Positions 9,850-16,531 of a stretch of 64,000 nucleotides of DNA are shown piece by piece. How positions within the stretch are numbered: the first letter of the stretch is position 1; each line of letters opens with the position of its first letter. The position numbers and the translations under genes are program-made. This stretch comes from G020353115 sp964389685 (lineage in GTDB: Bacteria > Bacteroidota > Bacteroidia > Bacteroidales > VadinHA17), in the NCBI GenBank assembly GCA_964389685.1, contig CAYMFM010000004.1:62001-126000 (forward strand), in the 5' to 3' direction. The notes under the pieces were generated by a model. That model was not told where the DNA came from, ran no database searches, and saw only the letters and a list, made by a program, of their open reading frames with translations.

Positions 9850-10010
9850 GGGCTAAAGCCCGTTTTTTCTTAACACAATATCCCCGGGATTCCCGAAGGG
9901 ACTCAAATGGGGAAATCCCGGGGTAACTGAAGGATTACCAGGATAACAGATGACTTACCCCGGCATTCATGCCGGGGGTACGAGGAATTTTAAAAACCGG
10001 GCTTTAGCCC
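9850..10010. repeat. Palindromic repeat family A, copy A1 (REP/BIME-like)
   Basis: The element is bounded by GGGCTAAAGCCC (9850-9861) and its reverse complement GGGCTTTAGCCC (9999-10010). Between them lie two further hairpins, one from CCCCGGGATT...AATCCCGGGG with inserted bases and one from CCCCGGCAT-TC-ATGCCGGGG. The core AACTGAAGGATTACCAGGAT is shared with copies A2 and A4. No transposase lies inside, so this looks like a non-autonomous copy of the element that flanks the RAYT at 12765. Confidence 0.85.
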
Positions 10011-10040
10011 ATCATTTTAACATAAAACATAAACCTGACA

Positions 10041-11195
10041 ATGAAAAACACATTCTGTATTCTATTATCAATTCTCCTTTTTCTTTTTTCATGCACAGCT
10101 GAGAATCCAAAACCGGTTAATCCGAATGCAACAAAGGAAGCCAGAAAACTGCTTGATTTTTTATATGAAATTCAAGGGGCTTACACGCTATCCGGGCAAC
10201 ATAATTTTAATGCTACCGGATCAAAATACAGTGAGATCATAAAGGAGATGACCGGGAAATATCCAATTGTATGGGGATCTGATTTCAGTTTCTGCTATGA
10301 GGGCGATGAACCGTTCAGGTATCAACACTGTGGTCCGCTGAATTTATCAGACCCGGGGAGCATCACTTCTGATGAGGATAGGAAATCTCATGAAAAAATT
10401 TTTACCAACCTGAAACCTCCTGAAGCGCGACAAAACATGGTGGAGCATGCCATTAAAAAACACAAAGAGGGTTTTATCATTACGCTCATGTGGCATGCAT
10501 GCCCTCCAGGCTCAGGTGATTGTTGCAATGGCGATGAGATTTGGACCATGGAAAACCGCCCGTCGCAGGAAGAGTGGGATGAGCTTACAACAGAAGGGAC
10601 ACCGTTAAACACAGCATGGAAACAGCAGGCCGATACCATTGCCTTTTATTTAAAGCAACTTAAAGATGCCAACGTGCCTGTCCTGTGGCGCCCATATCAT
10701 GAAATGAATGGTGTATGGTTCTGGTGGTGCAATAAGAAAGGGGGAAACGGATTTAAAAAACTCTGGGTTATGATGTATGATTATTATGTTTATCATCATA
10801 AACTGGATAACCTGATCTGGGTATGGAATACCAATGCACCCAGAAACACCCCCGGCGATGAAGCATTCGCCTATGAAGAATTCTGGCCCGGATTGGAATA
10901 CGTCGATGTTTTAGCTGCCGATGTATACAGGGGTGATTGGAAGCAGTCCCATCATGATGACCTGCTTGAGCTTGCTAATGGTAAACCCATAGCACTGGGA
11001 GAATGCGCTCCTCCACCAACCCCTGAAGTATTGACAACTCAAAACTATTGGACGTGGTTTATGCCCTGGGGTAACCTGGTATTATGGGGCAACGGGCCTG
11101 ATATAATCAAGGAATTGATTGATGATGAAAAAGTCCTGACAAAAGAGGATGTGATTATCGATAAAAATGGCAATTACCGGATTAACCGAAAATAG
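10041..11195 (+). CDS. GH26 endo-beta-1,4-mannanase, lipoprotein
   Basis: This 384-residue glycoside hydrolase of family 26 (clan GH-A, retaining) should cut beta-1,4-mannan backbones. The acid/base motif LWRPYHEMNGVWFWW places the catalytic Glu at residue 221, and the nucleophile is Glu321 in IALGECAPPP. LSGQHNF near the N-terminus is also characteristic. A lipobox (FLFSC, Cys18) predicts surface or periplasmic anchoring. The next gene is an AGE-family epimerase 47 nt downstream, the usual partner in mannobiose catabolism, which supports mannan as the substrate. Exo-mannobiohydrolases occur in the same family, so endo versus exo action is uncertain. Confidence 0.9.
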   Translation: MKNTFCILLSILLFLFSCTAENPKPVNPNATKEARKLLDFLYEIQGAYTLSGQHNFNATGSKYSEIIKEMTGKYPIVWGSDFSFCYEGDEPFRYQHCGPLNLSDPGSITSDEDRKSHEKIFTNLKPPEARQNMVEHAIKKHKEGFIITLMWHACPPGSGDCCNGDEIWTMENRPSQEEWDELTTEGTPLNTAWKQQADTIAFYLKQLKDANVPVLWRPYHEMNGVWFWWCNKKGGNGFKKLWVMMYDYYVYHHKLDNLIWVWNTNAPRNTPGDEAFAYEEFWPGLEYVDVLAADVYRGDWKQSHHDDLLELANGKPIALGECAPPPTPEVLTTQNYWTWFMPWGNLVLWGNGPDIIKELIDDEKVLTKEDVIIDKNGNYRINRK

Positions 11196-11242
11196 AACAT
11201 AAAACAGATTGATAATTATTCATATAATAAAACGATTTGAAA

Positions 11243-12586
11243 ATGAAACAGGTTCTGTTAATTACTATTGCCCTGCTGGTTCTTTCTGCATGTACCCCTT
11301 CATTAAATGAAGAAAACCAGAGAATAATTGACGAGATGGATAAGTCGCTGAAATTTGAGCTGTTAGATGCCTGGTATCCGGTTACCATCGATTCTGTATA
11401 CGGAGGATTCCTGAGCGATTTTACCTATGATTGGCAGCCTGACGGCCCTCAGAATAAGATGATCGTTACCCAAACCAGGCAGGTGTGGACAGCTTCAAAA
11501 GCTGCTGTTTTTCTTGATGAAGATCGTTACCGGGAAATAGCCGAACATGGATATCGTTTTTTGAGGGAAGAAATGTGGGATAGCACCAATGGTGGCTTTT
11601 TTACGCTGCGTAACCGTGAGGGGGAAGCTCTTCCGACAACCTTTGGGGATAATAAAAGTGTGTACGGTAACGCATTTGCCATATATGCCCTGACAGCGTA
11701 TTATGCAATGTCCGGCAATCCCTCTGCTCTCCAACTTGCCAGGGAAACATTTTTGTGGCTGGATAAGCATAGCCATGATCCTCAGTACAAAGGATATTTC
11801 AACCGTATCATGGAGGGTGATTCCACCTTGGTCGAAGGTAGTTCGATAATGAATGCGCGTGATTTCGGAAGAAATGGCTGGAAAGATCAGAATTCCTCCA
11901 TTCATTTACTGGAAGCCTTCACCGAGTTATATCAGGTCTGGCCGGACAGCCTATTGTATCATCGCCTTCTTGAAATGCTTCAACTTATAAGAGATACCAT
12001 CACTACCGATAAGGGATACCTGACATTGTTTTTGGAGAGGGATTGGACTCCTGTCTCTTTTCGTGATTCGTCGGATGCAGTAAGGCAGGCGAACTATTTC
12101 ATGGACCATGTTTCTTTTGGCCATGATATTGAAACTGCTTACCTGATGTTGGAAGCTTCCCATGTTCTGGGACTGGATCCTGATACAAAAACAGTGACAA
12201 TCGCAAAAAAAATGGTTGATCATGCCCTTGCCAGAGGGTGGGATGATGAAAACGGGGGATTCTATTATCAGGGATATTATTTTGATGACTCGGACTCTAT
12301 CTCTATCATCAGCGAAGTGAAAACGTGGTGGGTGCAAGCAGAAGGGTTAAACTCTTTACTCCTGATGTCAGAATTGTTTCCTGAACAGGAAGAGTATTAT
12401 CAGGCTTTCAGAAAACAATGGGAGTATATAAACCGGTATCTTATCGATCATGAACACGGAGGCTGGTATGAAGAGGGTTTGGATAAGAGTCCGGAACAGG
12501 CAGATGCACCAAAAGGGAAAGACTGGAAAGTCAACTATCATAACATGCGGGCGTTGATGAATTGCATAAACATGCTGAAATCATAA
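11243..12586 (+). CDS. AGE-family 2-epimerase, probable mannobiose/cellobiose 2-epimerase, exported
   Basis: This 447-residue (alpha/alpha)6-barrel enzyme belongs to the N-acylglucosamine/cellobiose 2-epimerase family. The catalytic histidine regions are present: SFGHDIETAYLMLEA and VNYHNMRALM. The ATG at 11243 is chosen over a TTG two codons upstream. Unusually, it opens with a signal peptide and lipobox (LVLSACTP), so epimerisation would occur outside the cytoplasm. Known bacterial mannobiose 2-epimerases are mostly cytoplasmic. Next to GH26 it would convert mannobiose to mannosylglucose for a phosphorylase, but no such phosphorylase is in the window. Confidence 0.85.
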   Translation: MKQVLLITIALLVLSACTPSLNEENQRIIDEMDKSLKFELLDAWYPVTIDSVYGGFLSDFTYDWQPDGPQNKMIVTQTRQVWTASKAAVFLDEDRYREIAEHGYRFLREEMWDSTNGGFFTLRNREGEALPTTFGDNKSVYGNAFAIYALTAYYAMSGNPSALQLARETFLWLDKHSHDPQYKGYFNRIMEGDSTLVEGSSIMNARDFGRNGWKDQNSSIHLLEAFTELYQVWPDSLLYHRLLEMLQLIRDTITTDKGYLTLFLERDWTPVSFRDSSDAVRQANYFMDHVSFGHDIETAYLMLEASHVLGLDPDTKTVTIAKKMVDHALARGWDDENGGFYYQGYYFDDSDSISIISEVKTWWVQAEGLNSLLLMSELFPEQEEYYQAFRKQWEYINRYLIDHEHGGWYEEGLDKSPEQADAPKGKDWKVNYHNMRALMNCINMLKS

Positions 12587-12605
12587 GTGATATATGGTAG
12601 ATGGT

Positions 12606-12745
12606 GGGCTAAAGCCCCCTTTTTACAGAGCGCAATGCCCCCGGGATTAATCCCGGGGTAACTGAAGGATTGCCAGGATATTAGCTGACGTACCCCGGCA
12701 TTCATGCCGGGGTACGAGGGTTTAAAAAAAACCGGGCTTTAGCCC
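12606..12745. repeat. Repeat family A, copy A2 (left flank of RAYT)
   Basis: A 140-bp element bounded by GGGCTAAAGCCC and GGGCTTTAGCCC. It contains a perfect 20-bp palindrome (CCCCGGGATTAATCCCGGGG) and an 11-bp hairpin (TACCCCGGCAT-TC-ATGCCGGGGTA). Apart from a few substitutions it matches A4 at 13366-13506, including the ATAAACGAAA that follows both, so the transposase gene sits between long direct repeats. Confidence 0.92.
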
Positions 12746-12764
12746 ATAAACGAAACTATTAAAT

Positions 12765-13196
12765 ATGCCATATGTAAGAATTTGGGTTCATCTTGTTTGG
12801 ACTACTCATAATCGTGAACCTTACCTGTCAAAAGATATCAGGAGGAAACTCTTTATCCATATAAAAGAGAATGCTAAAGCGAAAGGAATCTACCTGGATT
12901 TTATAAATGGATACCTGGAACACGTTCATTGTTTGATTTCAATGAATGCTGAACAGAATATTTCTAAAATAGCTCACTTACTTAAAGGTGAATCTTCTTA
13001 TTGGATAAATAAGAATCAGTTGACCAAATCTAAATTTTATTGGCAGGATGATTATTATGTAAAATCAATTAGTAATGCAGAGATCCACCATGTACGTGAA
13101 TACATTAAAAATCAAGAAGAACACCACAGAACGAAAACATTTCAAGAGGAATACGATGAGTTTATTGAAGGAATTGATTTACTGGAAGAAAAGTAG
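12765..13196 (+). mobile_element. REP-associated tyrosine transposase (IS200/IS605 Y1 family)
   Basis: This 143-residue protein is a single-domain Y1 HUH transposase. The HUH motif is H53-V-H55 in GYLEHVHCLI, and the likely nucleophilic tyrosine is Tyr113 in VREYIKNQEEHH. The opening HLVWTTHNREPYL is typical of IS200-like and RAYT proteins. It should cut and join single-stranded DNA at hairpin ends. Its own flanks are palindromic repeats of family A (A2 starts 159 nt upstream, A3 begins 2 nt after the stop). That association, rather than a canonical IS200 structure, marks it as a RAYT. The frame is intact, so it may still be active. Confidence 0.9.
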
Positions 13197-13197
13197 T

Positions 13198-13365
13198 GGG
13201 CTAAAGCCCGTCTATTGGTTATCCTTTAACCCCGGCATCTCCTAAGGGACCCCAATGGGGGAATGCCGGGATAACTCATTCAATTTCAGTAGATTAGATG
13301 AATGCTCCGGCCTTTAGGTCGGGGCTTTGGACAGGCGTTATCAAGGTCTTTAGGCCAGGACTTAT
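13198..13365. repeat. Repeat family A, diverged copy A3
   Basis: It starts with GGGCTAAAGCCC (13198-13209) immediately after the RAYT stop. It carries a diverged CCCCGGCAT...ATGCCGGG pair and then two partial palindromes built on the same CTTTAGG core (13300-13360). It appears to be an older or rearranged family A unit abutting A4. The 13197-13529 stretch holds no gene. Confidence 0.75.
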
Positions 13366-13506
13366 GGGCTAAAGCCCCTTTTTTACAAAGCGCAATGCCC
13401 CCGGGATTAATCCCGGGGTAACTGAAGGATTACCAGGATAATAGCTGACTTACCCCGGCATTCATGCCGGGGGTACGAGGATTTAAAAAAAACCGGGCTT
13501 TAGCCC
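13366..13506. repeat. Repeat family A, copy A4 (right flank of RAYT)
   Basis: A 141-bp near-identical direct copy of A2 with the same order of four palindromes. The differences are single-base substitutions and one-base indels. Together with A2 it brackets the RAYT gene in direct orientation. Confidence 0.92.
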
Positions 13507-13529
13507 ATAAACGAAAGCCAGCTCCGCGA

Positions 13530-13850
13530 TCATTTATAATCCTCCCTGGGGGGGCAAAAAATATCCAGAACCCTGCAGTCTGTCAGCGCTCTGCCGGAAT
13601 GAACTGCATTGGATGGTATGGTCATAACCATCCCTTTTTCCAGCGTCCTGGTTTCATCATTCATGGTCAATGCCAGTTTCCCCTCCTGTACAATGGTGAC
13701 CTGTTCATGCGGGTGGGCATGCACTGGTAGCTCACTTCCCTCACGAATTTCCCAGAAAGCAACGGTCATTTTTTCCATGTGAATGAATTTTCCGGTAAAA
13801 CCAGGCAGGATTTCTTTTGCTTCTAACCTGTCAATTTCGTGTATTGCCAT
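13530..13850 (-). CDS. Small cupin-domain protein
   Basis: This 106-residue single cupin barrel carries metal-binding motif 1 as HAHPHEQ (His44, His46, Glu49 region) and a motif 2 histidine at about residue 84 (SNAVHSG). Small cupins of this type are often sugar- or keto-acid-modifying enzymes or ligand sensors. Neither its sequence nor its neighbours reveal a substrate. The gene end is close to repeat A4. The downstream side is RAYT territory, and the upstream side is a gene graveyard (13905-14369), so it is probably transcribed alone. Confidence 0.8.
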   Translation of the reverse strand: MAIHEIDRLEAKEILPGFTGKFIHMEKMTVAFWEIREGSELPVHAHPHEQVTIVQEGKLALTMNDETRTLEKGMVMTIPSNAVHSGRALTDCRVLDIFCPPREDYK

Positions 13851-13904
13851 TTGTTATTTTCTCCTTGTTTTGTTATTTGCTCCAAAGTTTCTCAGACTTA
13901 ACCG

Positions 13905-14190
13905 TTATCTCCCGACCGGACAAACCGCCACACATATTCCACACAACCGCTTATTCTCCCCGATTATCCAATTTCCTTCCAAGTACAATGGCATAGTGGT
14001 ATCCATTGAAATCAGCAGATAGTTCCCCGGAAAGATCCGCAATACCATAGAAAAGATCCGGATTACCATCAATAGCTTCTTCTACCATTTCTCCAATTTG
14101 CATACCGATACTAATCCACTGTTTATCCAAATATAACGAAATAAGTTCTATTTTTGTGGCTTCAATTTCAGTTATCGATTCATTTTAAAT
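13905..14190 (-). pseudogene. Remnant of a 4Fe-4S / epoxyqueuosine reductase-like gene with internal deletion
   Basis: Reading leftwards, one frame from about 14190 to a stop at 13951-13953 encodes a peptide with DLFYGIADLS and GYHYAIVLGRKLD, which resembles the N-terminal region of QueG-like double-cluster proteins. Right after it, shifted by one base, the sequence KRLCGICVAVCPVGR and a stop (13905-13907) give a typical 4Fe-4S CxxCxxxC-P motif. The middle of the gene, several hundred bases in an intact homologue, is missing and the join is out of frame. Family assignment is by motif memory only, hence moderate confidence. Confidence 0.5.
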
Positions 14191-14214
14191 TAGTACATTT
14201 TACAAACGTAACCC

Positions 14215-14369
14215 ATGGATATTGAAGTTTTTTTTGAAGAGAAGATGAAAGTGAATGCCCGGATGATTTTCCGGATAAGTATCGATCTGCAATCATCAAT
14301 GTAACCAACCAGTGCTCCGTAAAAAAACACCTGTTTGACCCTCCGGAATTTGATATCAGAACAAGGTAG
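14215..14369 (+). pseudogene. Remnant of an OsmC-family gene with internal deletion
   Basis: An ATG at 14215 opens a frame with EVFFEEKMKVNARM, like the OsmC N-terminus. A different frame from about 14241 to the stop at 14367-14369 encodes FPDKYRSAIINVTNQCSVKK and then HLFDPPEFDIRT. This matches the C-terminal half of OsmC/YhfA-type proteins, including the second redox Cys. The central part is lost and the two halves are out of frame. It is divergent from the 4Fe-4S remnant; both appear to have lost their middles while keeping both ends. Confidence 0.5.
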
Positions 14370-14443
14370 CTCATTATTATTTTTATCACTAACTACCACA
14401 TTATGTTTTAGTTGTGTGCTTTGTTGCAAAAAATATTAAAAAA

Positions 14444-14488
14444 TACTATAAAAATAGTAAAACTATTATAAAAATAGTATTATATTTG
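14444..14488. promoter_or_regulatory. Probable BlaI operator and -7 box
   Basis: Two dyads lie side by side: TACTATAAAAATAGTA (14444-14459) and ACTAT-TATAAAA-ATAGT (14462-14478). They are followed by TATATTTG (14481-14488), an exact match to the Bacteroidota -7 consensus TAnnTTTG. The next gene, 80 nt downstream, is a BlaI-type repressor, so autoregulation by binding these dyads is likely. The sequence differs from the classical TACA/TGTA operator. Confidence 0.6.
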
Positions 14489-14569
14489 TAGAAGAGAATT
14501 CTGATTGGACCCACCGTATTAGCATGTACGTGCAATTTTTCATGTTATTCAGACTATTTATTTAACATT

Positions 14570-14974
14570 ATGAAAGAGAAGAAGACAAACATTAAGCGTT
14601 TGACAAAGGCAGAAGAACAGGTAATGCAGATCCTCTGGGATTTAAATGAAGCGGTTGTAAAGGATGTAGTTGATCATTTCAGTGATCCTAAACCGGCTTA
14701 TACAACGGTTGCAACGGTATTAAAGGTCCTGGAGAAGAAGAAATTCGCAACACACAGGAAAATCGCCAATACTCATCTCTACATGCCTGCCATTAGTAAG
14801 GCTGAGTACTCAAAATTTCAGTTATCAAACCTGCTGGTTAATTATTTTAATGGATCGTATCCCAAGATGGCAACGTTTTTTGCCAGGATGAATGATCTTT
14901 CCATCCAGGAGCTGGAAGATATGATCAGTCAGACGGAAGAAGAGTTACAGCATGAAAAGAAGAACAAAAAATGA
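14570..14974 (+). CDS. BlaI/MecI/CopY-family repressor
   Basis: This 134-residue winged-helix repressor has the family opening LTKAEEQVMQILWDL and the recognition-helix region KPAYTTVATVLKVLEKK. It should dimerise through its C-terminal helices on a dyad operator and be cleaved when its partner protease is activated. The stop overlaps the ATG of the M56 peptidase by 4 nt (ATGA), so the pair is translationally coupled. Nothing in the neighbourhood is a beta-lactamase, so the regulated process may be envelope stress or another cell-surface function. Confidence 0.92.
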   Translation: MKEKKTNIKRLTKAEEQVMQILWDLNEAVVKDVVDHFSDPKPAYTTVATVLKVLEKKKFATHRKIANTHLYMPAISKAEYSKFQLSNLLVNYFNGSYPKMATFFARMNDLSIQELEDMISQTEEELQHEKKNKK

Positions 14975-16461
14975 ATGCAATCATTGATTTTCTGATCCGG
15001 GCATCAATCAGCCTTTCGGTATTATACCTCGTTTACTGGTTTTTCCTGCGTAAAGTAACATTATTCAGGGTGATCCGTTACTATCTCATTTTTTCACTGA
15101 TCATGTCTGTTACTCTTCCTTTCATAAGGATCCGGTATGAGGTTGGCATGCCAGTAAATGGATTCATGGAACCTGGAAGCGGAGTGTGGGGGCAGACAGG
15201 CTTTATGGGGGCTCTTGATGGGGTAACCCCGACAGGGATCATTGGGATAGTCGTTGTGTTCATATATGTTCTTGGAGCAACTTTTTTTCTAACGAGGTTA
15301 ATCTGGCAGGTAACAATTCTATTAACAAGCATCCGTAAGAATGGTTTTTATGTGAAGGAGCAGGTGAAGGTTGTTGAAAACAGCAAATACAATGTTCCCT
15401 TTTCCTTTTTCCATTTTGTTTTCATTAATCCCCAATATATAAGCACAGACGAACTGGATAATATCATCGCTCATGAAAGCGTGCACATTCATGAGCATCA
15501 CTGGTTCGATCTGTTAATTCTTGAGTTAATCAGCATTGTTTTCTGGTTTAATCCATTTGTCTGGCTAATTGACAGATCGATTAAGCAGAATCATGAATAC
15601 CTGGCCGATGAGGGAGTCATTGCGCAGGGCTACAGCATCGGCCGGTATCATTCTATTTTGTTAAACCAGTTGTTGGGAATGGAAGTATTACGCTTGACAA
15701 ACCACCTGAACTATTCCCTCAACGCAAAACGATTGAAAATGACAAAGCAAAAGAAGACCCCCAAATTGCGCGTGCTTAACCTCATCTGGACCATACCGGT
15801 TCTTGCTCTATTGCTTGTTGCTTTTGCCAAGCCTGTTTATACCCGTCCCTCTTCGCCTGGTGTTGTATCTGATATAACCCTGGGGGATGTTGAACGGAAC
15901 ATCAAGCTAACCATCGTACTGAATGATTTGAACGGAGATCCGATCTCCGGAGCCAATGGTGTTATAAAAGGTTCTGAAATCGGGGCAATCAGTGACATGA
16001 ACGGAAAAATAGACCTTACAGTTTCGGAAACGGATGTGGTTATTATCTCCTTTCTGGGATTTGAGGATATTGTGATTAATATGGAGAAATATGGCAAGAA
16101 GATGAAAAGTGAAAATGAATATGGTATTAAAGTTGTTATGAAGCCAAAGTCGGGTGAGCTAAGCGACATGGAGAAAAAGGAGATGATGAAGAAAAAGGAG
16201 GCTGCTTTAAAAGAGAAGCAGGCTCAGCAAGAAAGCGTTTCGGATATGAATGAGCTTAAGGAGCTTGAGATGAAAATAAAAGAAATGGATAAACTGATAA
16301 AGGAGTTGACCCTGAAACAGGAAAAACTTAAGCAGATGGAGGAGGATGAATCCGTGAATAAAGAAAAACTAGCTATTGAGCAGAAGAATTTGCAGAAAGT
16401 GATGCTTGAACTGAAGCAAAAGAAAGCAGCTCTTGAGAAGAAATTAGAGGATCAAAAATGA
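14971..16461 (+). CDS. BlaR1-like M56 membrane peptidase with added carboxypeptidase-regulatory and coiled-coil domains
   Basis: This 496-residue integral-membrane metallopeptidase has hydrophobic segments at about 7-27, 36-52 and 90-112 and a further one near 275-292. The zinc motif HESVH lies in IIAHESVHIHEHH, and a second ligand is likely in NHEYLADE. After the last membrane segment comes a beta domain with GDPISGANGVIKGSEIGAIS (CarboxypepD-regulatory type), in place of the penicillin-binding domain of BlaR1. A long, charged Lys/Glu coiled coil of about 110 residues ends the protein. It should sense an envelope signal and relieve BlaI repression; the ligand is unknown. Confidence 0.88.
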   Translation: MNAIIDFLIRASISLSVLYLVYWFFLRKVTLFRVIRYYLIFSLIMSVTLPFIRIRYEVGMPVNGFMEPGSGVWGQTGFMGALDGVTPTGIIGIVVVFIYVLGATFFLTRLIWQVTILLTSIRKNGFYVKEQVKVVENSKYNVPFSFFHFVFINPQYISTDELDNIIAHESVHIHEHHWFDLLILELISIVFWFNPFVWLIDRSIKQNHEYLADEGVIAQGYSIGRYHSILLNQLLGMEVLRLTNHLNYSLNAKRLKMTKQKKTPKLRVLNLIWTIPVLALLLVAFAKPVYTRPSSPGVVSDITLGDVERNIKLTIVLNDLNGDPISGANGVIKGSEIGAISDMNGKIDLTVSETDVVIISFLGFEDIVINMEKYGKKMKSENEYGIKVVMKPKSGELSDMEKKEMMKKKEAALKEKQAQQESVSDMNELKELEMKIKEMDKLIKELTLKQEKLKQMEEDESVNKEKLAIEQKNLQKVMLELKQKKAALEKKLEDQK

Positions 16462-16531
16462 TCGATCCCTTGACTTTAATCATTCAGGCTGAAGTTCCCC
16501 TCTTCTTCGGTAAAGGTAAGGAACTTATACT

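Noticed and set aside
12606..13506. CRISPR array
   Set aside because: Repeats are nested palindromes of differing spacing without regular spacers, and no cas gene is present.
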